Source: Planctomycetaceae bacterium
Lineage (GTDB): Bacteria; Planctomycetota; Planctomycetia; Pirellulales; Pirellulaceae
Direction: 5' to 3'
Assembly (NCBI GenBank): GCA_002708345.1
Contig: PANG01000076.1
Location: forward strand, 8,696-17,385
DNA: 8,690 nt
The notes beneath the pieces were generated by a model. It was given only the letters and a program-made list of their open reading frames with translations. It searched no databases and was not told the origin of the DNA. Every line of letters begins with the position of its first letter. Positions within the stretch are counted from its first letter, which is position 1. Made by a program: the position numbers and the translations under genes. Shown piece by piece: positions 1-5,803 of this stretch.

Positions 1-1067
1 GACTTGCCCGTCTCGATGTAACGCAGGATCTTGTCCATCTGGTTCTGGTCAACCTGTGGCCCCTGGGTTGTCTCCGGATCAAACGGATCCCCCACCTGGG
101 TCGTCTGGTTCATCTGGGTAACCCGGCTGACGAACTCATCGTGCACCGATTCTTCCACGAACACGCGGCTACCGGCACAGCAGCACTGGCCCTGGTTGAA
201 GTAGAGGCCGAAGTGCGATCCGGCGATGGCGGCATCCATATCCGCATCCGCAAAAATCACATTGGGACTCTTGCCCCCCAACTCAAAGGTCAATCGCTTC
301 AGGCTGGGTGCTGCCTCGGCCATGATCGTCTGGGCCGTGAGATATTCGCCCGTGAAAGCAACCTTGTCGATACCCGGGTGCTTGGTGATTGCCGAACCGG
401 CCGTTGGGCCAAAGCCCGGGACAACATTGATCACGCCGTCGGGGATTCCTGCTTTCTGCGCCAGGCGGGCCATCCGCAGGCAGGTCAAGGGGGTCTGCTC
501 TGCCGGCTTCATCACGATCGTGCATCCGGCTGCCAGGGCAGGGCCCCATTTCCAGGCAACCATGAGCATGGGGAAATTCCAGGGGATAATCTGTCCAACC
601 ACTCCCACCGGTTCCTTCCGCGTGTAGGTGAAATAATTTCCATTGACCGGAATCGTCTGGCCGTGAACCTTGTCGGCATAGCCGGCATAGTAACGCAGAC
701 AATCAATCGTCAGGGGCAGATCGACATTACGGGCATCGGTAATCGGCTTGCCATTATCAAGCGTCTCGAGGGCTGCCAGCTCATCAATCTCCTCCTCGAT
801 CAGGTCTGCCAGGCGATGCATCAGCTCACCCCGTTTACGGGCATCCATGCCTCGCCAGGGCCCCTTGTCGAAGGCATGGCGGGCCGCCTTGACAGCCAGG
901 TCCACATCCGCCGCATCTCCCTCGGCGATCTGTGCGATGATCTCCTCGTTCGCCGGATGCCGGGTCTCGAAGGTCTTGCCACTCTGGGCCGGCAACCACT
1001 GGCCGTCAATAAAACACTCTGTTTGACGAATCGTCGGCTGGGCAATTGGCTCGCTCACGGCAGTCAT
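1..1067 (-). CDS. Aldehyde dehydrogenase, NAD(P)-dependent (ALDH1/2-like), C-terminus cut by window edge
   Basis: This enzyme should oxidise an aldehyde to its carboxylic acid in the cytoplasm using NAD(P)+. I read 355 codons from ATG at 1067 to the left edge with no stop; family members are about 490-500 residues, so roughly 140 C-terminal residues are missing. The Rossmann-domain motif IIPWNFP holds Asn164, the catalytic base Glu262 lies in FELGGKSPN, and the nucleophile is the middle Cys of [11 protein letters not shown] (Cys296). The Glu-to-Cys spacing of 34 equals that of mammalian ALDH2. The start is set by an AGGAG seven bases upstream (1075-1079). One oddity is the cofactor loop, normally FTGSTEVG, which reads FTGEYLTA and so lacks the second glycine. 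The gene lies 142 bases downstream of the kinase on the same strand and may have its own promoter. The family is certain; the substrate is unknown. Confidence 0.95.
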   Translation of the reverse strand, partial: MTAVSEPIAQPTIRQTECFIDGQWLPAQSGKTFETRHPANEEIIAQIAEGDAADVDLAVKAARHAFDKGPWRGMDARKRGELMHRLADLIEEEIDELAALETLDNGKPITDARNVDLPLTIDCLRYYAGYADKVHGQTIPVNGNYFTYTRKEPVGVVGQIIPWNFPMLMVAWKWGPALAAGCTIVMKPAEQTPLTCLRMARLAQKAGIPDGVINVVPGFGPTAGSAITKHPGIDKVAFTGEYLTAQTIMAEAAPSLKRLTFELGGKSPNVIFADADMDAAIAGSHFGLYFNQGQCCCAGSRVFVEESVHDEFVSRVTQMNQTTQVGDPFDPETTQGPQVDQNQMDKILRYIETGK

Positions 1068-1074
1068 GGCGATA

Positions 1075-1079
1075 CTCCT
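1075..1079 (-). promoter_or_regulatory. Ribosome binding site of the aldehyde dehydrogenase gene
   Basis: On the minus strand this reads AGGAG, followed by a seven-base spacer and the ATG at 1067. It is a near-consensus Shine-Dalgarno sequence and fixes the start codon. Confidence 0.8.
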
Positions 1080-1089
1080 ATGGTTTTGT

Positions 1090-1120
1090 GACAGGTTATG
1101 ATTGCAGGGTGTCTCCTGTC
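1090..1120. repeat. Inverted repeat in the aldehyde dehydrogenase leader
   Basis: GACAGG at 1090-1095 and CCTGTC at 1115-1120 are exact reverse complements separated by 19 bases. They lie 23-53 bases upstream of the aldehyde dehydrogenase start, downstream of its candidate promoter. This could be a regulator half-site pair or a leader hairpin, but a six-base repeat can also arise by chance. Confidence 0.25.
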
Positions 1121-1129
1121 GATCACCCG

Positions 1130-1148
1130 CCTGGACGCATACTCCAGG
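1130..1148 (-). repeat. Short hairpin between kinase and aldehyde dehydrogenase genes
   Basis: CCTGGA and TCCAGG form a perfect six-base stem around a seven-base loop. No run of T follows on the minus strand, so it does not look like a rho-independent terminator. It falls just after the predicted transcription start of the aldehyde dehydrogenase promoter, so it could be a 5' stem protecting the mRNA or an operator. It also sits in the only real gap of the minus-strand gene series, where an RNA-processing or partial attenuation role is possible. Confidence 0.3.
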
Positions 1149-1159
1149 ACGTGAGCACG

Positions 1160-1189
1160 ATTCTACCGCCTCGAGGTTCTGCCCGACAA
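1160..1189 (-). promoter_or_regulatory. Candidate sigma-70-type promoter for the aldehyde dehydrogenase gene
   Basis: On the minus strand TTGTCG (1189-1184) and TAGAAT (1165-1160) are separated by 18 bases. The -10 matches TATAAT at five of six positions and the -35 matches TTGACA at four. Transcription would start near 1153, giving a leader of about 86 bases. The same -35 hexamer occurs in the candidate promoter of the cytochrome operon. Recognition rests on pattern alone. Confidence 0.35.
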
Positions 1190-1209
1190 GTCATCCGCCC
1201 GCTTCCGCC

Positions 1210-2214
1210 TCAGCTGGAACGGGGCTTGAGCACCTGGCAACCAATCGCCGAGAGTGTCTGGCAGAGTGCCTGGTACATGGGCTCGTCCTGGTAGGTCCCC
1301 ACGATCGCTCCCCCGGAACCGGCAAACTTTGCCGTGGCTCCTGTCGAGCGGGCAGCCTCGACCATCGCCAGGTGCGCCGGATGAACCTGGCAGATCGACT
1401 GGCGGATGTCAAAATTCTTATTCACCAGGCGACCAAATTGTTCCTGGTCCCCGTTTTCCAGGCAGCAGCAAGCCTCCTGGGTGATTGCCGCAAGCTGTTG
1501 CATCGCCGCGACGAGTTCTTCATCGCCCTGCTGGAAACGGGAACGCAGGTCATTGTGGACCACCTCGGTCGGTTCTCCCAGCTCGCTTGCATAAGCAACA
1601 TAGGTGGATGGAAGCATGGAGTTGTCCAGCTTCTCGTACTGGCCGTACCAGAGCCCCTCCTGCTGCTGCATCACATCGCCTGTAAAATCCATTGCGACCA
1701 GGCCCCCGTAGACCTGGACAACACGGTCCTGCAAGCCACCTGCAATTCCCAGCTCGTCCGTTTCCACGCTCAGCACCAGCGAGGGTTGTAGATGGAGTGG
1801 TATCTCCAGCTGGAAAAAGTCGACCAGGGCCCGCAGCGTGGCCACGATGATTGCACTAGAACCTGCCAGTCCAACCTGCCGGGGAATATTGGTCTCGTAA
1901 CGGATGGAAAAATTCCGATCGTGCAGATCATATCGCCCCTGGCAGTAATCGACAAACCGCTTGATCGTCGCCTTCACCAGCCGGATGCCACCGTAGTAAC
2001 CGTGCAGCTGCACATCGTTGGCCAGTTCCTTGATCGATTTAAAGCGACCATGATCCTGCTGGCTGGGAATCACTTCCAGGTCTTCCCATTCATAGAGCAC
2101 CACCTCGGCATAAAAGTCCGGGATCGTGAAGGAGATCGTCCTCCCCCCGTATCCGTCGGAGGGGTTTCCCATCAGCCCGGCACGCGCGTAAGCTCGCCGC
2201 TTGATTACTTCCAC
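1210..2214 (-). CDS. GHMP-family sugar kinase, probable glucuronokinase
   Basis: The predicted reaction is ATP-dependent phosphorylation of D-glucuronate to glucuronate-1-phosphate in the cytoplasm. The 334-residue protein has all three GHMP-kinase motifs: the N-terminal substrate motif GNPSDGYGG (16-24), the phosphate-binding loop PRQVGLAGSSAI (111-122), and the C-terminal KFAGSGGAIVG (296-306). A GLQDRVVQVYGG segment (160-171) carries the probable catalytic Asp163. The wording of these motifs (ARAGLMGNPSD, NIPRQVGLAGSSA, AGGLQDRVVQVYGGL) follows plant glucuronokinase more closely than galactokinase, homoserine kinase or heptose kinase, as far as I recall those families. The start is GTG at 2214, supported by GGAGGA seven bases upstream and by the need to retain the AYARAGL strand; Met15 would remove it. 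It is in the same frame as the uridylyltransferase that ends just upstream, which fits a two-step route to UDP-glucuronate. The fold is certain; the substrate is inferred. Confidence 0.85.
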   Translation of the reverse strand: MEVIKRRAYARAGLMGNPSDGYGGRTISFTIPDFYAEVVLYEWEDLEVIPSQQDHGRFKSIKELANDVQLHGYYGGIRLVKATIKRFVDYCQGRYDLHDRNFSIRYETNIPRQVGLAGSSAIIVATLRALVDFFQLEIPLHLQPSLVLSVETDELGIAGGLQDRVVQVYGGLVAMDFTGDVMQQQEGLWYGQYEKLDNSMLPSTYVAYASELGEPTEVVHNDLRSRFQQGDEELVAAMQQLAAITQEACCCLENGDQEQFGRLVNKNFDIRQSICQVHPAHLAMVEAARSTGATAKFAGSGGAIVGTYQDEPMYQALCQTLSAIGCQVLKPRSS

Positions 2215-2217
2215 CGC

Positions 2218-3108
2218 CTATTCCTCCGGGTCCAGTCGGGTGCGGGCATGCGCTCGTATCGCTTCCCCGTACTCCGGGTCGGCAAAAGCGAAATCAATGA
2301 AGCTACGAAAGTAACTGTTAAAATTACCGATGTCGTAACGCCGCTGGCCAGGCGGCAATTTCATACCGATCCCCTTGCACCCCTGCTTGAGCAGACTGCG
2401 AATCGCGTCGGTAAGCTGGATCTCCCCCCCCTTGCCCGGTGCCGTTGCGTCCAGGGCTTCGAAAATTTCCGGGCTAAAGACATAGCGAGCAGCCACCGCC
2501 AGGTTGCTCGGTGCATCCTCGACCTCCGGTTTTTCCACCAGGTCCTCCAGCTCAAAGATGTCTGCCACCTCGCCACGGGGACAGGCAATGCCGTAGCGGA
2601 CAACGTCCTCCCTGGCAACTTCCTCGAATGCCACAACCACGTCTGCATGCTGGGATTCGAACTGGTCCACCATCTGCCCCACGATGTCGCTCTGGGCATG
2701 CAGGCCGATAATCGAATCTCCCAGGGCAACAACCAGCGGCTGGTTTCCAACCAGCGGCCGGGCACAGAGCACGGCATGGCCCAGCCCAAGCTGACGGCGC
2801 TGCCGCGTGTAGAAGTACTCCAGGTCCCGGCGTTCGAAGTCGAGTTGCTCGAGACAATCTTCCCGCCCCGACTCCCTCAGCCTCTGGATCAGGTTCTCGT
2901 CAATGTCAAAATGCTGCTCGATCGAGGCCTTGCCATGCGAGGTGATAAACAGCAGGCGTTTGATTCCGGAGAGCGCAAGTTCTTCTACCACGTACTGCAC
3001 CACCGGCTTGCGACCGATCGAGAGCATCTCCTTGGGCTGGCTCTTGGTGAGTGGCAGCAGGCGCGTACCATGGCCAGCGACCGGGACAATGGCAATATCA
3101 ATGGTCAT
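2218..3108 (-). CDS. galU: UTP-sugar-1-phosphate uridylyltransferase, GalU family
   Basis: GalU enzymes condense UTP and glucose-1-phosphate to UDP-glucose and pyrophosphate. The protein has 296 residues, the usual GalU length. It shows the nucleotide-binding signature PVAGHGTRLLPLTK with PKEML (9-29), QLGLGHAVLCARP (106-118), the metal-binding aspartate in LGDS (Asp131), VEKP with Lys193, GGEIQLTDAI (227-236) and RRYDIGN (256-262). The ATG overlaps the cytochrome stop codon as ATGA, and I see no strong Shine-Dalgarno sequence, so translation probably depends on coupling. Directly downstream is a probable glucuronokinase, so the in vivo substrate may be glucuronate-1-phosphate, or both sugars, instead of glucose-1-phosphate alone. 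The family is certain. The gene symbol reflects family and not proven specificity, and a second housekeeping GalU may exist elsewhere. Confidence 0.9.
   Translation of the reverse strand: MTIDIAIVPVAGHGTRLLPLTKSQPKEMLSIGRKPVVQYVVEELALSGIKRLLFITSHGKASIEQHFDIDENLIQRLRESGREDCLEQLDFERRDLEYFYTRQRRQLGLGHAVLCARPLVGNQPLVVALGDSIIGLHAQSDIVGQMVDQFESQHADVVVAFEEVAREDVVRYGIACPRGEVADIFELEDLVEKPEVEDAPSNLAVAARYVFSPEIFEALDATAPGKGGEIQLTDAIRSLLKQGCKGIGMKLPPGQRRYDIGNFNSYFRSFIDFAFADPEYGEAIRAHARTRLDPEE
2222..2227 (-). promoter_or_regulatory. Ribosome binding site of the kinase, inside the uridylyltransferase gene
   Basis: GGAGGA on the minus strand overlaps the final codons of the uridylyltransferase gene and lies seven bases before the GTG start at 2214. 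Its strength and spacing decide the choice of GTG over a downstream ATG and suggest translational coupling of the two genes. Confidence 0.8.
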
Positions 3109-5561
3109 CGTGGTTCTTTCTCGTTAAGCCCGGGAACAGGCGGGTCATTTATCTGTTGCTGGATCTGCTGCTGAAGTTCCTTGAGTACATCATCATGGTT
3201 TTCGTCCGCTTCGGCCAACCGTCGGGCGAATGGCAGGGCTTCCTGGTAACGACCGGCCGCCTGCAGGAAACGGGCAACAGCTGCCAGGTAAAGAACCGAG
3301 CCGGGCTCCAGGTCGACCGCCCTGACGAGGTACTTTTCCGCCTCCTCCATCTGGCCATCCCGGTACAGTCCCAGGCCATAACGATACTGGAGATCTGGGA
3401 TGCCTGGTGCATATCCGGCATCCCGGGCGAAGTTCGCCAGTTCCGCCTTGCGCAGCTGCTCTACTTCTATACGCAGCGTAACCATCTCCTGTTCCCTCTT
3501 GCGGGCCTCGCCGACCGTCATACTTCGCATTTGCTGGAATATCCTGGCCGCCTGCTGATCAAGTAACTCGGCTAGATTTGCACGGGCACCGGTGTACTGG
3601 GGCTCCACGAAAATGGCTTTTCGAAAGGCCTTTTCTGCTGCCCCCTGATCCCCCAGCAACTGGTAGATGTTCCCCAGCGAAACGTAGGGAGCGGCACGGT
3701 CGTTATTGACCGCGAGCCCCTGCTCCAGCTCCCTGAAGGCACTGTCAAAGGCGGTCCGTTCACTAGCCCGCAGCAGGTGCCGCGGGATCCGTGCAACAGG
3801 CTGCACCGCCGCGATTCGAACGTTTCGGGAAGGATCGTCCAGCAGTGGCACCACGTGCTTGATCAGTTCCTTGTAGGGAGCTCGTGAACCGGAAAAGTGG
3901 CCGTCGAGCCGCATTGCCGCAACCTCGCGAACCTGGGGACTCCCGTCCCGGGTCGCATTGAAAAGGGTCTCCGCGTTCTTGCGAGATCGTGTCGAATCCA
4001 GCCAGCTTATCGACGTCGCCCTGGCAATGGCCGGGTAGTTTCGATTGACAACCATCGACCGCACGAGGGAATCCGTCTCCTCACCGCGGTTTCGGGCGGA
4101 GGAGAGTACAGCTGCGAAATGTGGCAATTCCTCTTTCGACTCGCCATACCAGCGGCGTGTATTTTCCATGCACCAGCGGTCGAGCTCCAGGAGCTGCTCA
4201 GCGACATCCTCCGCTCCATCGCGGGCCGCCCGCACCCAGTCACCGTATTGCTTGAGGTGAAGCTCCTCGATTCGTGCCTCGGGCAGTTTCACACGTTCCA
4301 TGTGGCAGCGGGAGCAGGCATTGGGGGTTCCCAGGGAGACGCTCAAGTCGGGACGGGGAATACGAATGCTGTGATCGCGTCGTGGATCGACTTCCATGTA
4401 AGTTGTTTCCGGCATATGGCACTCCACGCAGGAGGTCCCCTCAGCGGCGGTGTGCTGATGGTGGGAAAGGGTATCGTACTTGGCTGCCGGATGCTGATGG
4501 CAGGAGGTGCACAGCTTATTTCCTTCAAACTTGAGTCGCGTGGTATGCGGGTCGTGGCAGTCGGTACAGCGAATCCCCTTGTGATACATCTTGCTCTGCA
4601 GGAAAGACCCAAACACATAGACCTCCTCCATGATCTGGCCATCGTCATGGTAGAGCGAGGGGGAGAGGATGGCATTGCTGAAATGATCGTGGTAGCTGTC
4701 ACCTGGCAGGAAACCGGGATGAACCACTCGCCGGTGAGAATGGCAGGGAGCACAACTCTGAATCTCGTTGGCAGGATCCTTTCCCTTCAGCTGGGTCAGC
4801 CCGTAGCCATGCTGGCGATCCCAGAAAACGGATCCGGATTCCGCCAGATCCACGTGAATACTGCCCGGGCCGTGACATGCTTCGCAACTCACATCAATCT
4901 CACTGAAAGTCGTGTGGTAGGTTCCGGTCCGGTCGTCATATCGCTTCTGGAGGTTCGTGCTGTGGCAGTCCGCACAGGAGTTATTCCAGCGGGAGGCGAT
5001 CCCGGTCCAGTGCAGGTCGTCATCTGGCAGGAGTTTCTCATGCACATCCGGCGGGTTCTGAAAGTACCACCGCCTGCCCGCCGTATCCCAGGTAATCCTC
5101 AGCACCTGGAGTTGGCCGATCTCTGACTCGGCCAGTCCCTCGGTCAGCTCAAGCTCGACCATGTACTGTTGCAGGGGCTCCACGCCCAGCACGTATTTCA
5201 CCTCGAAATCCTGCAGCTCTCCATCAGGCCCCTCGGTGTTGACCATGAACCTCTCGCCATCGCGAAACATGCGGGAGGTGACACCAAAATGTTCCAGCTC
5301 GGCATCGTTAAAGTCGGCAAGGACTGTCTTGTCGGTCGCCTCGTCCATGGCAAGATCATGGTGCGAACCGTGCCAGAGATCCGCCTGCCGCTGGTGGCAT
5401 TCGATACAGCGATTTCGGCCAACATAGGAGGGCTCCATGTCTACCGGCAGGGTCTCCCACCAGTCATATCCCAGCCAACTCGACACCACGACCAGCGCCA
5501 GACCGGTGGCAGCCAGCAGGTAGAGACGACCGGATCCACGTCGCTTCTCGTTATCGACCAT
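3105..5561 (-). CDS. Membrane-anchored octahaem c-type cytochrome with HEAT and TPR-like repeats
   Basis: This 818-residue protein probably transfers electrons outside the cytoplasmic membrane. A short basic N-terminus and one hydrophobic segment (about 12-31) form an uncleaved anchor or signal. Eight CxxCH haem sites follow, with first cysteines at residues 52, 196, 226, 270, 332, 351, 378 and 416; the arrangement resembles cytochrome c554-type multihaem domains. There is no CxxCK site, so a nitrite-reductase (NrfA)-type active haem is not indicated. Residues about 525-600 look like HEAT repeats (SPQVREVAAMRL, PSRNVRIAAV). TPR-like repeats lie at about 613-665 and 722-782, and the C-terminus is glutamine-rich (797-803). 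No good Shine-Dalgarno sequence precedes the ATG at 5561. The stop overlaps the uridylyltransferase start by four bases, so it heads that operon. Electron donor, acceptor and any catalytic role are unknown. Confidence 0.9.
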   Translation of the reverse strand: MVDNEKRRGSGRLYLLAATGLALVVVSSWLGYDWWETLPVDMEPSYVGRNRCIECHQRQADLWHGSHHDLAMDEATDKTVLADFNDAELEHFGVTSRMFRDGERFMVNTEGPDGELQDFEVKYVLGVEPLQQYMVELELTEGLAESEIGQLQVLRITWDTAGRRWYFQNPPDVHEKLLPDDDLHWTGIASRWNNSCADCHSTNLQKRYDDRTGTYHTTFSEIDVSCEACHGPGSIHVDLAESGSVFWDRQHGYGLTQLKGKDPANEIQSCAPCHSHRRVVHPGFLPGDSYHDHFSNAILSPSLYHDDGQIMEEVYVFGSFLQSKMYHKGIRCTDCHDPHTTRLKFEGNKLCTSCHQHPAAKYDTLSHHQHTAAEGTSCVECHMPETTYMEVDPRRDHSIRIPRPDLSVSLGTPNACSRCHMERVKLPEARIEELHLKQYGDWVRAARDGAEDVAEQLLELDRWCMENTRRWYGESKEELPHFAAVLSSARNRGEETDSLVRSMVVNRNYPAIARATSISWLDSTRSRKNAETLFNATRDGSPQVREVAAMRLDGHFSGSRAPYKELIKHVVPLLDDPSRNVRIAAVQPVARIPRHLLRASERTAFDSAFRELEQGLAVNNDRAAPYVSLGNIYQLLGDQGAAEKAFRKAIFVEPQYTGARANLAELLDQQAARIFQQMRSMTVGEARKREQEMVTLRIEVEQLRKAELANFARDAGYAPGIPDLQYRYGLGLYRDGQMEEAEKYLVRAVDLEPGSVLYLAAVARFLQAAGRYQEALPFARRLAEADENHDDVLKELQQQIQQQINDPPVPGLNEKEPR

Positions 5562-5592
5562 GGTGTGCTGGCAGGGAATAGAGAAAAAAGAC

Positions 5593-5604
5593 GTAACCTG
5601 TTAC
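5593..5604. promoter_or_regulatory. 12-base palindrome, possible operator in the divergent region
   Basis: GTAAC-CT-GTTAC is a perfect inverted repeat with a two-base centre. It lies between the candidate promoter of the cytochrome operon and its start codon, about 20-30 bases into the predicted transcript, where a repressor could block transcription. No regulator gene is present in the window to pair with it. Confidence 0.3.
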
Positions 5605-5621
5605 TTGGCAGGGGCTTTTGC

Positions 5622-5650
5622 TTGTTTGATTATCAACTCCACCCTAGAAT
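5622..5650 (+). promoter_or_regulatory. Weak candidate promoter for the amidase operon
   Basis: TTGTTT (5622-5627) and TAGAAT (5645-5650) are 17 bases apart on the plus strand. The -10 matches the consensus at five of six positions, but the -35 matches at only three. Transcription would start near 5657, giving a leader of nearly 150 bases before the amidase ATG. The -35 abuts the -10 of the opposing candidate promoter, so the two would compete. Confidence 0.2.
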
Positions 5651-5657
5651 GCGACAA
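5629..5657 (-). promoter_or_regulatory. Candidate sigma-70-type promoter for the cytochrome-uridylyltransferase-kinase operon
   Basis: On the minus strand TTGTCG (5657-5652) and GATAAT (5634-5629) are separated by exactly 17 bases. The -10 matches TATAAT at five positions and the -35 matches TTGACA at four. Transcription would begin near 5622, giving a leader of about 60 bases before the cytochrome ATG, with the 12-base palindrome inside it. The rest of the 242-base region 5562-5803 shows no convincing gene. Confidence 0.4.
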
Positions 5658-5803
5658 CCATCGGTTGAACCAGCAGGGCGACAAATCGGGCCGAGACGTT
5701 CCGGTTATGCAGAGAATTGACATTGTGCGGATCAATTTCTGCTCCCTCAACCCCCGGCTGATCGTACTGCCCGTCGACACGCTCTCCTTTCGGATACTCA
5801 CTC

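Noticed and set aside
141..1091. Open frame of 316 codons on the plus strand, opposite the aldehyde dehydrogenase
   Set aside because: The minus strand carries every conserved aldehyde dehydrogenase motif in one uninterrupted frame; this is its antisense shadow.
1068..1209. Rho-independent terminator after the kinase gene
   Set aside because: The CCTGGA/TCCAGG stem is short and no T-run follows it on the minus strand.
2218..3108. Assignment of the nucleotidyltransferase as RmlA (glucose-1-phosphate thymidylyltransferase) because of its LGDS motif
   Set aside because: The N-terminal PKEML and QYVVEE, the GLGHAVLCA segment, VEKP and GGEIQLTDAI together fit GalU better; LGD also occurs in GalU relatives.
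1792..3174. Long open frame of 460 codons on the plus strand, opposite the kinase and uridylyltransferase genes
   Set aside because: It lies entirely antisense to two genes with clear family motifs, and its translation shows no recognisable domain. Long antisense frames are expected in high-GC DNA.
3897..5126. Open frame of 409 codons on the plus strand, opposite the cytochrome gene
   Set aside because: It is antisense to the eight CxxCH haem sites and repeats of a clear cytochrome, with no domain of its own and no ribosome binding site that I could see.
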